36,086 nucleotides of DNA from MGBC113645 sp036308445 (GTDB taxonomy: Bacteria > Bacillota_I > Bacilli_A > Erysipelotrichales > Coprobacillaceae). The DNA is taken from assembly GCA_036308445.1 (NCBI GenBank), contig JAXJVS010000076.1, positions 1 to 36,086 of the forward strand, written 5' to 3'. The notes under the pieces are model-generated. The model saw nothing but the letters and a program-made list of their open reading frames with translations, was not told the origin of the DNA and ran no database searches. Below are positions 8,211 through 15,900 of this stretch, in pieces (position 1 is the first letter of the stretch; each line of letters starts with the position of its first letter). The position numbers and the translations under genes were made by a program.

Positions 8211-8681
8211 TTACGTTAAACTTTTAATTTCCCCGCAAGCAATAATCATTCCTGGATTTCCTGATGGCTGAGTCTTAAAATCATCAGGATTATGATGAAT
8301 AATTAAAGTTTTGCCAATAATATCTTCAACTATGAACTTATCAATCATCAATAATCCCCAACCGACACCTTTAGATGCAAATAATGGTGGTAAATCTCCC
8401 AAATGATAAGGATGCGCACAATCGTCAGGATTCAAATGTCCTTGAGGATCTTCACAACTTTCACCACTATGAATATGAAAAGCAAAAATCCCTCCTTCGC
8501 ACTCTTTACCAATAGGCAAATTTTCAATTTGGTACAAAAACAATGTTTTATCATCATAATCATAAAAAGCAGCAGTTCCTTCGATTTCATTTTCACCATG
8601 AATCAGAGCATAAGCTTGAGGTCTTTCATTTACAACCTTACATAGTATCTGAGTTGTCATCTTTGTAGGTTTTATTCTCAT
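8211..8681 (-). CDS. Cu/Zn superoxide dismutase-like protein
   Basis: A 156-residue cytoplasmic protein of the SodC fold. All expected metal ligands are present: H69 and H71 in FHIHSG, bridging H82 in GHLNP, H90, H93 and D96 in AHPYHLGD, and H129 in LIIHHNP. The disulfide pair is C76 and C149 (IACGE). The Arg next to the active site in true Cu/Zn SODs (human Arg143) is replaced by Ile146. There is no signal peptide, though bacterial SodC is normally exported. Start 8681 is chosen because GGTGAT is correctly spaced; the longer frame would begin with TTG. Dismutase activity is likely reduced or absent. Confidence 0.85.
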   Translation of the reverse strand: MRIKPTKMTTQILCKVVNERPQAYALIHGENEIEGTAAFYDYDDKTLFLYQIENLPIGKECEGGIFAFHIHSGESCEDPQGHLNPDDCAHPYHLGDLPPLFASKGVGWGLLMIDKFIVEDIIGKTLIIHHNPDDFKTQPSGNPGMIIACGEIKSLT

Positions 8682-8696
8682 TTTTATCACCAATTC

Positions 8697-8702
8697 ATTA
8701 TA
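8697..8702 (-). promoter_or_regulatory. -10 box of the SOD-like gene
   Basis: A perfect TATAAT on the minus strand. It puts the transcript start about ten bases before the ATG, so the leader holds little more than the ribosome site. A -35 candidate TTGGAC (8722-8727) has a long 19-base spacer. Confidence 0.4.
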
Positions 8703-8813
8703 TGATAAGTTTTAAAAAAAAGTCCAAAAGCTATATTTATTCATCTAACATTTCAATATCAACACTTCTTACTTTTCCTGTTATAATAAAAACGATCTTC
8801 TTTATTTTGTATA

Positions 8814-8841
8814 TTTATAATGTTATAAAATAGACTATAAT
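8814..8841 (+). promoter_or_regulatory. candidate promoter of the M20 amidohydrolase
   Basis: TTTATA (8814-8819), 16-base spacer, TATAAT (8836-8841), then the GAGGTGG ribosome site at 8849. The -35 is weak. Confidence 0.4.
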
Positions 8842-8859
8842 AAAAACGAGGTGGTTATA

Positions 8860-10062
8860 ATGAACGCAAATGAACTCTTAAATGAAGCTCATTCATTAAA
8901 AGAAAGAATCATTCAATATCGAAGATATTTACATCAAAATCCTGAAACAGGATTTCAACTAGACAATACTAAAAACTATGTAAAACAAGAATTAATCAAA
9001 ATGGGATATGAACCTATAGAATGTGGTAAAGCTGGTTTATATGCATTAGCCGGAAAAAAAGAAGGCAAAACATTTTTGATACGTGGTGATATGGATGCTT
9101 TACCATTAAAAGAAGAAACTGATTTATCATTCAAATCAGAAAACAATAATATGCATGCTTGTGGCCATGATATGCATACTTCTATGTTATTAGGTGCTGC
9201 CCAGTTATTAAAAAATCACGAAGACGAAATTGCTGGTACAGTTAAATTCATGTTTCAGCCTGCTGAAGAAATCTTTGAAGGTAGCCAGGATATGATAGAA
9301 AACGGTATTTTAGATAACCCTAAAGTAGATGCTGCCCAAATGATACATGTTGCTTCTGCTGTACCTTTATCTGCTGGCACTGTTATTGTATGCAGTCCAG
9401 GTATTACTGCACCAGGAGCTGATTTATTTGAAATTGTTGTTCAGGGAAAAGGATGTCATGGTTCAATGCCTCATCTAGGTAAAGATCCTATCAACATCGC
9501 TAGTCATATTATTATTAATTTACAGGAAATAATTGCTAGAGAAGTTGCAATGGCTGATTCAGTTGCTCTTACTATTGGTTCAATTCATGGTGGCAGTGCT
9601 GCAAACATTATTCCTGATAGTGTTACTATCAGTGGAAGTCTACGTACTTATGATGAAGAGATACGTGCTAAAATCAAGCAAAGAATTACTGATATATGTG
9701 ACTATACTGCTAAAACATTTCAATCCACTGCAACTGTCACTTATACGAGTGGATGTCCAGCATTTGATAATGATAAAGATTTATCTCAAGCTATTACTGA
9801 ATACACCAAAGAACTTCTAGGTGATAAAGCATTATCGATGAATGATTTAGGTGGTGCATCTAAATCTGCTGGTTCAGAAGACTTTGCTTATATATCACAA
9901 AAAGTTCCAACAATTATGTTATCTCTTGCAGCTGGTGAAACTGCGAAAGGATATACTTATCCTCTACATCATCCTAGTGTTAGATTCGATGAAGCTGCTT
10001 TACCTATCGGTAGTGCTATTCATGCATATAATGCTATGCGTTGGCTAGAAGAAAATAAATAA
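8860..10062 (+). CDS. M20 family metallo-amidohydrolase / peptidase
   Basis: A 400-residue zinc hydrolase of the M20D amidohydrolase group (HipO/AmaA/IAA-amino acid hydrolase type). Visible motifs are RGDMDALP (75-82), the metal site CGHDMH (101-106), QPAEE (133-137), and a dimerisation-domain His in VQGKGCHGSMPHLGKDP. The C-terminal metal residues are in GGASKSAGSEDFAY and LHHPS. Members remove acyl groups from amino acids (hippurate, N-acetyl-diaminopimelate) or cleave small peptides; the exact substrate is not readable. Start 8860 follows GAGGTGG; an in-frame GTG at 8851 is part of that site. It looks monocistronic. Confidence 0.9.
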   Translation: MNANELLNEAHSLKERIIQYRRYLHQNPETGFQLDNTKNYVKQELIKMGYEPIECGKAGLYALAGKKEGKTFLIRGDMDALPLKEETDLSFKSENNNMHACGHDMHTSMLLGAAQLLKNHEDEIAGTVKFMFQPAEEIFEGSQDMIENGILDNPKVDAAQMIHVASAVPLSAGTVIVCSPGITAPGADLFEIVVQGKGCHGSMPHLGKDPINIASHIIINLQEIIAREVAMADSVALTIGSIHGGSAANIIPDSVTISGSLRTYDEEIRAKIKQRITDICDYTAKTFQSTATVTYTSGCPAFDNDKDLSQAITEYTKELLGDKALSMNDLGGASKSAGSEDFAYISQKVPTIMLSLAAGETAKGYTYPLHHPSVRFDEAALPIGSAIHAYNAMRWLEENK

Positions 10063-10095
10063 ACGATGAAGACTTAATGATTTCATCGTTTATTT
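10057..10095. terminator. bidirectional terminator hairpin
   Basis: A perfect 14-bp stem AAATAAACGATGAA/TTCATCGTTTATTT with an 11-base loop. It overlaps the stop of the M20 gene and the last codons of the convergent small gene. Confidence 0.8.
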
Positions 10096-10404
10096 ATATA
10101 ATCCTGGATTTCCATGAAAAACTTTGAAGTGTTCTTTTGATAAAGACAATTCATTGTTTATAAGTATTTCAAGTTCTTCTTTAGTTAATATTGAAAAACC
10201 TCTAAAACTATTAGTGCCATAAATTTTCCAGTCAGCCATTGCTTTTAATTTATCTATCTTTCTTATATCTTTATAATAGAATTCTTCAAACTCTATAATT
10301 AAATCATAAGTCTTTCTATCCTTTTTCGAAATCTTTTTTCTTAATATAAGATAAATAATTAAAATGAGAACTAATGTTATAAACATATATAACTGATTTT
10401 CCAT
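10090..10404 (-). CDS. small single-helix membrane protein, unknown function
   Basis: A 104-residue protein with one N-terminal membrane helix (about residues 4-20) followed by the basic stop-transfer RKKISKKDRK and a soluble domain of about 75 residues. I recognise no family. The ATG follows GGAGATAAGG closely. It sits directly downstream of the tRNA-Leu and its terminator, with the same orientation. Confidence 0.6.
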   Translation of the reverse strand: MENQLYMFITLVLILIIYLILRKKISKKDRKTYDLIIEFEEFYYKDIRKIDKLKAMADWKIYGTNSFRGFSILTKEELEILINNELSLSKEHFKVFHGNPGLYK

Positions 10405-10420
10405 ACCTTATCTCCATGAT

Positions 10421-10451
10421 AAAATAAAAACCAATACTATTAAGCATTGGT
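10421..10451 (-). terminator. terminator of the tRNA-Leu gene
   Basis: Minus strand: ACCAATGCT, loop TAAT, AGTATTGGT, then TTTTATTTTAT. One G-T wobble within the stem. It starts 12 bases after the encoded CCA. Confidence 0.8.
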
Positions 10452-10462
10452 CATTTTTCAAT

Positions 10463-10549
10463 TGGTGCCCAAGGCCGGACTCGAACCGGCACAGTATCGC
10501 TACCGACGGATTTTGAGTCCGTTGCGTCTACCAATTTCGCCACTTGGGC
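10463..10549 (-). tRNA. tRNA-Leu, anticodon CAA
   Basis: A minus-strand cloverleaf with acceptor stem GCCCAAG/CTTGGGC, discriminator A and a genome-encoded CCA (10463-10465). The anticodon arm is ACGGA-CTCAAAA-TCCGT, so the anticodon is CAA (reads UUG). A long variable arm, typical of Leu/Ser tRNAs, precedes the T arm GCCGG-TTCGAGT-CCGGC. Length 87 with CCA. Confidence 0.97.
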
Positions 10550-10567
10550 ACTTTTATGTGCTCATTA

Positions 10568-10596
10568 ATTATATTATGAATTAAGCACAATTGCAA
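10568..10596 (-). promoter_or_regulatory. promoter of the tRNA-Leu gene
   Basis: Minus strand: TTGCAA (10591-10596), 17-base spacer, perfect TATAAT (10568-10573). Transcription would start at about 10561, a dozen bases before the tRNA 5' end. Confidence 0.75.
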
Positions 10597-10604
10597 CAGA
10601 TTTT

Positions 10605-11150
10605 TTAATAAAAATCACAATCTATGACATGATCATTATATATACCAATAGCCTGTAGATAACTATAAATAATTTTTGGTCCTACAAAAGTAAAACCTTT
10701 CTTCTTCAAATCTTTAGATATCTTAGTTGATAAATCATCTGATGCAGGAATATCCTTTTCATCAGTATAATGATGTTTAACTTGTTTATAATCTACAAAT
10801 GACCAAATATACTCATCGAAACTCTTATACTCTTTTTGTACCTTTATAAATGCTTGTGCATTCTTTACTAAAGCATTCATCTTCCTTCTATTTCTAATTA
10901 GCCTAGAATCCTGTAATAGATCTTCTATCTTTTCTTCATCATATAATGCTATCTTATAATAATCAAAATCATCAATAGCTTCTTTATAAGCTTCTTCTTT
11001 CTTTAAAACAATTTCCCAGCTTAATCCTGCCTGTAATCCTTCTAAAATCAACATTTTAAATAATTGTTTCTCAGTATGTTCTTCTTTACCCCATATTTCA
11101 TCATGATATTTAACTAATATATCAGAATAAGCCCACTTACATCTTTTCAT
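10605..11150 (-). CDS. tag: DNA-3-methyladenine glycosylase I
   Basis: A 181-residue base-excision repair enzyme that removes 3-methyladenine from alkylated DNA. The N-terminal MKRCKW and KYHDEIWG, the helix GLQAGLSWEIVLKK (the catalytic Glu and base pocket in Tag) and the C-terminal NDHVIDC are present. The zinc ligands C4, H17, and the His and Cys of HVIDC all match the Tag family. The start at 11150 follows GGTGAT; an in-frame ATG at 11168 has no ribosome site of its own. It is divergent from the rRNA methyltransferase gene. Confidence 0.93.
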   Translation of the reverse strand: MKRCKWAYSDILVKYHDEIWGKEEHTEKQLFKMLILEGLQAGLSWEIVLKKEEAYKEAIDDFDYYKIALYDEEKIEDLLQDSRLIRNRRKMNALVKNAQAFIKVQKEYKSFDEYIWSFVDYKQVKHHYTDEKDIPASDDLSTKISKDLKKKGFTFVGPKIIYSYLQAIGIYNDHVIDCDFY

Positions 11151-11178
11151 TTCTATCACCAAATTCATTATATCATTA

Positions 11179-11206
11179 TTTACATATTTCTAAAATCTTT
11201 TATAAT
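11179..11206 (+). promoter_or_regulatory. promoter of the rRNA methyltransferase / HD gene pair
   Basis: TTTACA (11179-11184), 16-base spacer, perfect TATAAT (11201-11206), followed by AAAAAAGGAGG ahead of the ATG at 11228. Confidence 0.65.
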
Positions 11207-11227
11207 AGGAAAAAAGGAGGAAATACA

Positions 11228-12550
11228 ATGGATCCGATATTTTTAAATCGTATGAAAGATATATTGAAAAATGAGTATGATGATTTTATTGAAAGTTTAA
11301 ATAAGCCTTCTTTAAAAGCCATATATTTAAACAATAAAAAAGAAAACATATTAAATTATTTAAATCTAAATTTTCTGACAAAGCATCCTATAGTAGATAA
11401 TGGATATTATTTTGATTACGAAAACTATCCTCTAGGAAAATCACCATTCTTTTTAAGTGGTTTATATTACATTCAAGAACCTAGTGCTATGTTAGTTGCT
11501 GATGCATTAGATATTAAAGAAGATGATTATGTATTAGATATGTGTGCTGCCCCTGGGGGTAAAACTTGTGCCGTTGCAAATAAACTATCTCATGATGGTT
11601 TAATGATAGCTAATGATATACATCCTTTAAGAGCAAAAATTTTATCTGAGAATGTAGAAAGATTTGGTTTAGAAAATACTATTGTTACTAACTGTGATCC
11701 AATTATGTTTACTAAACAGTTAAAAGGCTTCTTTGATAAGATTATTTTAGATGCTCCTTGTAGTGGTGAAGGAATGTTTAGAAAAGATTATAAGGCTATT
11801 GATACATGGTCAATAGATAAAGTTAAAGAATGTGCATATATTCAAAAGAATTTAATTGCAGCTGCATATGAATTATTAGCCCCTAATGGAGAGATTATCT
11901 ATTCTACATGTACCTATTCTAAAGAAGAAAATGAAGATATTATTAATTATGCTTTAGATAACTTTGATTTAACATTAGTTAATATTGAGAAAAGTCATGG
12001 TATGTCTGAAGGTATTGAAATGAAAGAGGTAGTAAGATTATATCCACATAAATATAATGGTGAAGGACATTTTATTGCTTTATTAAAAAAAGGGAATATA
12101 GGTACAACTCAAAAACCTCAACTATTAAAAAGCAATATAAATAAAGATAAACAAAAAATAGTCAATGATTTCTACTTACAAAACTTAAATAAAAAAGTAC
12201 CTCAATACTTATTAGACAACAATAATCATATCTATGCTTTACAGCCACATTTTCCTAAACTAGAAAAAATAAGAGTATTAAGAAATGGTTTATATTTAGG
12301 AGAATGTAAAAAGAATTATTTTGTTCCTTCTTATTCTTTAGCGTTAACTCTTACTAAAGATGAAGTTAAAAGAAGCTATTCTTTTAAAGAAAATGATATA
12401 GAAGTCAAAAAATACATTAGTGGTGAAACTTTAGAAGGAAATCAACAAAAAGGATATGGTGTTATCTTTGTCGAAGAATATCCACTATCTTTCTATAAAG
12501 AGAGTAATAACCAAGTTAAAAATTTATTCCCAAAGGGGTTAAGACGATGA
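11228..12550 (+). CDS. RsmB/NOP (RsmF-like) RNA cytosine-5 methyltransferase
   Basis: A 440-residue SAM-dependent enzyme that methylates C5 of a cytosine in rRNA, probably 16S. Motif I is DMCAAPGGKT (104-113), motif IV is DAPCSGEGMFRKD (175-187, with C178) and motif VI is STCTYS (226-231, with the catalytic C228). The C-terminal part after about residue 300 is the RsmF-type extension with a PUA-like domain seen in Firmicutes. Its nearest characterised relative is RsmF/YebU (16S C1407), but Firmicute homologues can modify several positions. It overlaps the HD gene (ATGA). Confidence 0.9.
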   Translation: MDPIFLNRMKDILKNEYDDFIESLNKPSLKAIYLNNKKENILNYLNLNFLTKHPIVDNGYYFDYENYPLGKSPFFLSGLYYIQEPSAMLVADALDIKEDDYVLDMCAAPGGKTCAVANKLSHDGLMIANDIHPLRAKILSENVERFGLENTIVTNCDPIMFTKQLKGFFDKIILDAPCSGEGMFRKDYKAIDTWSIDKVKECAYIQKNLIAAAYELLAPNGEIIYSTCTYSKEENEDIINYALDNFDLTLVNIEKSHGMSEGIEMKEVVRLYPHKYNGEGHFIALLKKGNIGTTQKPQLLKSNINKDKQKIVNDFYLQNLNKKVPQYLLDNNNHIYALQPHFPKLEKIRVLRNGLYLGECKKNYFVPSYSLALTLTKDEVKRSYSFKENDIEVKKYISGETLEGNQQKGYGVIFVEEYPLSFYKESNNQVKNLFPKGLRR

Positions 12551-12990
12551 ATAAACTAGATTTAGTTAAAGAAGCTTTATATCAAAATTTAGAAAGTAAA
12601 TGCTTTGGTTATAAAAAGAAAAATGGATATGATCATTTATTCGGTGTAAGCAGTTTGTGTAGCTATCTTGCTGTTAAAAGAAATTTAGATATAGAATTAG
12701 CTGCTATCATTGGTATGCTCCATGATTATAGTACTTTTATAACTGGGACTTCTTTTGATCATGCTTATAGAAGTTCTACTATGGTTAAAGAATTATTAAT
12801 AAGTTTAAATTTTGAAGAACATGATATAAATATTATTGTTGAAGCTATAAAGAATCATTCTGATAAAAACAAAGTTCATGATGAATATAGTGAATTGATT
12901 AAAGATGCTGATGTATTACATCAGTATTTTACTCAAAAAGATGCCATATTTAGTGATGATTACAATCATAGACTTATAAAATTATTATAA
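12547..12990 (+). CDS. HD-domain phosphohydrolase
   Basis: A 147-residue protein of the HD superfamily. The metal residues are seen in YDHLFGV (H29), MLHDYS (HD, about 58-59), IKNHSDK and KDADVLHQY. Such small proteins hydrolyse nucleotides or other phosphoesters; the substrate is unknown. Its ATG overlaps the stop of the methyltransferase gene, so the two are co-translated. Confidence 0.8.
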   Translation: MNKLDLVKEALYQNLESKCFGYKKKNGYDHLFGVSSLCSYLAVKRNLDIELAAIIGMLHDYSTFITGTSFDHAYRSSTMVKELLISLNFEEHDINIIVEAIKNHSDKNKVHDEYSELIKDADVLHQYFTQKDAIFSDDYNHRLIKLL

Positions 12991-13029
12991 TACTTTTTTA
13001 TTATCGTATTTTAAATTTATCATTTTCTA

Positions 13030-13043
13030 TGAAAACGCTTTAA
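13030..13043 (+). promoter_or_regulatory. cre (CcpA-binding) site upstream of pckA
   Basis: TGAAAACGCTTTAA fits the catabolite-responsive element consensus TGWAANCGNTNWCA at all positions except the penultimate. It lies at about -35 to -15 relative to a likely -10 (TATTAT, 13051-13056), where bound CcpA would block RNA polymerase. Repression of gluconeogenic pckA by good carbon sources is biologically expected. Confidence 0.65.
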
Positions 13044-13076
13044 TTTCCTATATTATAACAAAAAGGAGGAAATTAT

Positions 13077-14669
13077 ATGGAAACATTCAATTTAGAAAAA
13101 TATGGTATTGAAACAACAGGATCAATACTTAGAAATCAACCACCTGGTGCCTTGGTGGAAAAATCTTTATTAAAGGGTGAAGGTCGTTTAAGTCGCATGG
13201 GTGCCCTTTGTATTAATACCGGTGAACGTACAGGAAGATCTCCTAACGATAAATATATTGTGGATTCTCCAGCAATACATGATACGATTGCTTGGGGTAA
13301 AGTAAATAAACCTGTGTCTCCAGAAAAATTTGACATGGTTTATAATCAAATTATTAAACACTTCAAAGATAAAGATTTATACATATTTGATGGTTATGCA
13401 GGTGCTAACCCTAAATATTCATATGCTTTTAGAATTATTAATGAAAAAGCAAGTCAAAACTTATTTATTTCTAACTTGTTAATTAAACCTACTGCCCGTG
13501 AATTACAACATTTTCAGGAAGATTTTTTAATCTTAGTAGCCCCTGATTGCAAGATAAAAAAAGAAGTTGGTTTAAATAGTGATGTTGCAGTTATGATTGA
13601 TTATGAAAGAAAAACTGTCTTGATTGCAGGTACTGGATATTCTGGTGAAATTAAGAAAAGTGTATTCTGTATTATGAACTATATGTTACCTTTAAAACAT
13701 AATGTTTTTACTATGCATTGTTCTGCTAATATTGGAAGTAATGAAGATACAGCATTATTCTTTGGTTTATCTGGTACTGGGAAAACAACATTATCAGCTG
13801 ATCCAAATCGTAAATTAATTGGTGATGATGAACATGGATGGTCAAGAACTTCTGTCTTTAACTTTGAAGGTGGATGTTATGCTAAATGTATAGGATTATC
13901 TAAGAAACATGAACCAGAAATCTGGAATGCTGTTAGATTTGGTGCAGTAGCTGAGAATGTTCAATTATTTGAAGATTCTCGTATTATTGATTTTAATGAT
14001 GATTCAATCACTGAAAATACAAGAGTTGGTTATCCGTTAAGTTATATTGAAAATATTGAACCAAAAGGAGTTGCCCCAATTCCAAAAACAATATTTTTCT
14101 TAACTGCTGATGCCTTTGGCGTATTACCACCTATCTCTAAATTAGATAGAAATTCTGCAGCATATCACTTTGTTACTGGATATACAAGTAAACTAGCAGG
14201 TACTGAAGCAGGTGTTACTGAGCCTGAAGCTACTTTCTCTACATGCTTTGGTGAACCTTTCTTGCCATTAGATCCATTATTATATGCAAAACAATTCCAA
14301 AGAAGAGTTGAAAAAGCAGGGGCTAATGTATTCTTGATTAATACTGGATGGGTTGGCGGAAGCTACGGTGTTGGTAAACGTATTCCATTAAAATACACTC
14401 GTGCTATGATTAATGCTGCTATTAATGGAGATTTAGACTATGTAGCATATGAAACCGATCCTTTCTTTAACTTACATATTCCTAAGTTCTGTCCAAATAT
14501 CCCTCAAGAATTATTAAATCCTAAAGATACTTGGCTAGATAAAGAAGAATATGATAAAACTGCTACTAAGTTAGTTAACATGTTTATTGAAAACTTTAAA
14601 CAATATGATAACTTCCCAGAAGCAGTTGTAAAAGCAGGACCAATTCCTCAAAAATCAAATAGGGGTTAA
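13077..14669 (+). CDS. pckA: phosphoenolpyruvate carboxykinase (ATP)
   Basis: A 530-residue cytoplasmic enzyme that interconverts oxaloacetate + ATP and PEP + CO2 + ADP. In fermenters it may run in the CO2-fixing, ATP-making direction. The P-loop GLSGTGKT (230-237), kinase-2 motif LIGDDE (247-252), the substrate-binding RTGRSPNDK (51-59) and the C-terminal nucleotide region NTGWVGGSYG are all intact, and length matches the ATP-dependent family. A strong AAGGAGG precedes the ATG. The cre site in its promoter suggests glucose repression. Confidence 0.97.
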   Translation: METFNLEKYGIETTGSILRNQPPGALVEKSLLKGEGRLSRMGALCINTGERTGRSPNDKYIVDSPAIHDTIAWGKVNKPVSPEKFDMVYNQIIKHFKDKDLYIFDGYAGANPKYSYAFRIINEKASQNLFISNLLIKPTARELQHFQEDFLILVAPDCKIKKEVGLNSDVAVMIDYERKTVLIAGTGYSGEIKKSVFCIMNYMLPLKHNVFTMHCSANIGSNEDTALFFGLSGTGKTTLSADPNRKLIGDDEHGWSRTSVFNFEGGCYAKCIGLSKKHEPEIWNAVRFGAVAENVQLFEDSRIIDFNDDSITENTRVGYPLSYIENIEPKGVAPIPKTIFFLTADAFGVLPPISKLDRNSAAYHFVTGYTSKLAGTEAGVTEPEATFSTCFGEPFLPLDPLLYAKQFQRRVEKAGANVFLINTGWVGGSYGVGKRIPLKYTRAMINAAINGDLDYVAYETDPFFNLHIPKFCPNIPQELLNPKDTWLDKEEYDKTATKLVNMFIENFKQYDNFPEAVVKAGPIPQKSNRG

Positions 14670-15088
14670 GAATAAAAATCCCTTTCTTAATATCGTACTG
14701 ACGGTTCTGTATACAGCATTTCAAAAGTTTATAGATTTGAAATCACCCAATGAATTAATAAATCTGAATTGTTTTAGTCTTTCATTGGTTAGTGTCTTAA
14801 GAATATAAAGCTATTGGCTATATGCCAATAGCTTTTGTTGTATTTGCTATTTCTTTATCTTGCTCTAACCACCTTCCTTCTTTTCTGCTATATAATCCTA
14901 ATAATAATTATTACCATATTTAATATCTCATTTATTGATCAAAAGATAAAACTAATGAGTTAATACTTTTTATTATAATATTCAAATACTCATTTTGTTT
15001 CCTGATTGGATTATATATATTATACAAATCTTCTACGATTACTTTCTTCTTTATTAAAGGGTTAATGTCTCTTTTTAAAACTAATATT
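14670..15088. other. gene-poor spacer between pckA and the IS66 relic
   Basis: There is no intact gene. The stretch contains the hairpin at 14808-14836 and an open minus-strand run of 29 codons (14818-14907) ending in a TAG inside that hairpin, with charged, protein-like content (KEGRWLEQDKEIANTTK). This may be the tail of a decayed gene. The rest is AT-rich. An 89-codon minus-strand frame (14932-15201) is open but is out of frame with the recognisable transposase part. Confidence 0.5.
14808..14836 (+). terminator. intrinsic terminator downstream of pckA
   Basis: AAGCTATTGGC, loop TATAT, GCCAATAGCTT then TT: an 11-bp perfect stem. It lies about 140 bases after the pckA stop, so the pckA mRNA may have a long 3' tail, or the hairpin may belong to a decayed element. 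Confidence 0.6.
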
Positions 15089-15286
15089 AAAAGTACCACT
15101 TTCAACAGCCTATTCTCTAATTTTCTTAAGCCATTTGTATTATGTCTGTTCACATATGCCGTTTTCTTTACACCATTTATGGACAGATGTTCCACTTTCA
15201 CTACATTCCTTGATCTTCTGAATCCTTTGTTTCATTTTGATATCTTCATTAATTTTTTGAACATTTATAATCTCACCATCCTCCAT
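15089..15286 (-). pseudogene. IS66-family accessory protein TnpA, degenerate fragment
   Basis: Read from the ATG at 15286, one frame gives the helix-turn-helix core of IS66 TnpA: RIQKIKECSESG, TSVHKWCKENGI, then YKWLKKIRE. Two in-frame stops interrupt it: TAA at 15140-15142, where an aromatic residue is expected, and TAG at 15110-15112, a one-base change from CAG (Gln). No TnpB, DDE transposase or terminal repeats are visible, so this is a dead remnant of a once larger element, now lying beside the Dlt-like cassette. Family call from motif recognition. Confidence 0.7.
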
Positions 15287-15371
15287 ATAGTAATTGGAGA
15301 ATTCTAAAATGACTATAATTATGAATTGTGGTCATGCATATTTCTATACACTATTTCATTTTTCGGTTACG

Positions 15372-15405
15372 TAGAAAAGAAAAAAGAATAGTCATAAGAC
15401 TATTC
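15372..15405 (-). terminator. terminator of the Dlt-like operon
   Basis: Minus strand: GAATAGTC, loop TTAT, GACTATTC, then TTTTTTCTTTTC. It includes the stop codon of the lipoprotein gene. Confidence 0.88.
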
Positions 15406-15897
15406 AATTATAGCTGTGTATGTAATCTGAATAACACTATCGTCTTCAAATATAAATTCTAAATTGCAGTTATCAGCTACCCAATATACAGAAGTATCAC
15501 TATTTTCAGTATATCCTTCACCATAAGTAGTATATACATCATCCTTAACAGTTCCTAAAGAAATACCTTCCTTTGTTGAAACAGTATCATCTTTTAAGAT
15601 TATAGAATATACATATTCTTTACCATCTGCACTATTTGTGTATGTTGTAATCTGATAAGATGCATATGTATAAACATTATCATCTTGTCCTTCAAATGCA
15701 CAGCTAGGACTCGTGAATTTAGATTGAGGATCTCCTAATGCATTAGAAACTTCACTAAAATCCTGATTGACTGCAATACTTGTTCCATTAACTTCAAACA
15801 CATATGCTTCTTTTTTATTATTAGCTTCAGTAGTTTCTCCACCACCACATCCTACTAACATCAAAGAAGTTAAAACTGCAATTAATAATTTTTTCAT
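15400..15897 (-). CDS. putative lipoprotein of the Dlt-like cassette
   Basis: A 165-residue protein with a signal peptide ending in the lipobox LVGC (Cys17), so it should be anchored to the outer face of the membrane. The mature part looks like two similar lobes: NQDFSEVSNALGDP...CAFEG...YTYASYQITTY, and ISLGTVKDDVYTTYG...CNLEFIFEDDSVIQITY. This layout resembles BLIP/SmpA-like folds. C67 and C141 could pair. It is the last gene of the cassette, three bases after the SGNH gene, with AAAGGAG upstream. I recall similar lipoproteins near MBOAT/SGNH genes in gut Firmicutes; no function is established. Confidence 0.75.
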   Translation of the reverse strand: MKKLLIAVLTSLMLVGCGGGETTEANNKKEAYVFEVNGTSIAVNQDFSEVSNALGDPQSKFTSPSCAFEGQDDNVYTYASYQITTYTNSADGKEYVYSIILKDDTVSTKEGISLGTVKDDVYTTYGEGYTENSDTSVYWVADNCNLEFIFEDDSVIQITYTAIIE

Positions 15898-15900
15898 TTT

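Noticed and set aside
9533..10048. Two plus-strand frames (95 and 65 codons) inside the M20 amidohydrolase gene
   Set aside because: They are out-of-frame shadows of a well-supported enzyme, with Leu/Val-rich low-complexity content.
14932..15201. 89-codon minus-strand open frame between pckA and the lipoprotein gene
   Set aside because: It lacks a ribosome site, and the recognisable IS66 TnpA residues lie in a different frame over the same bases, so this frame is more likely a by-product of a decayed element.
15065..15307. 80-codon plus-strand open frame over the same stretch
   Set aside because: Hydrophobic, Phe/Leu-rich shadow of the antisense strand with no ribosome site.
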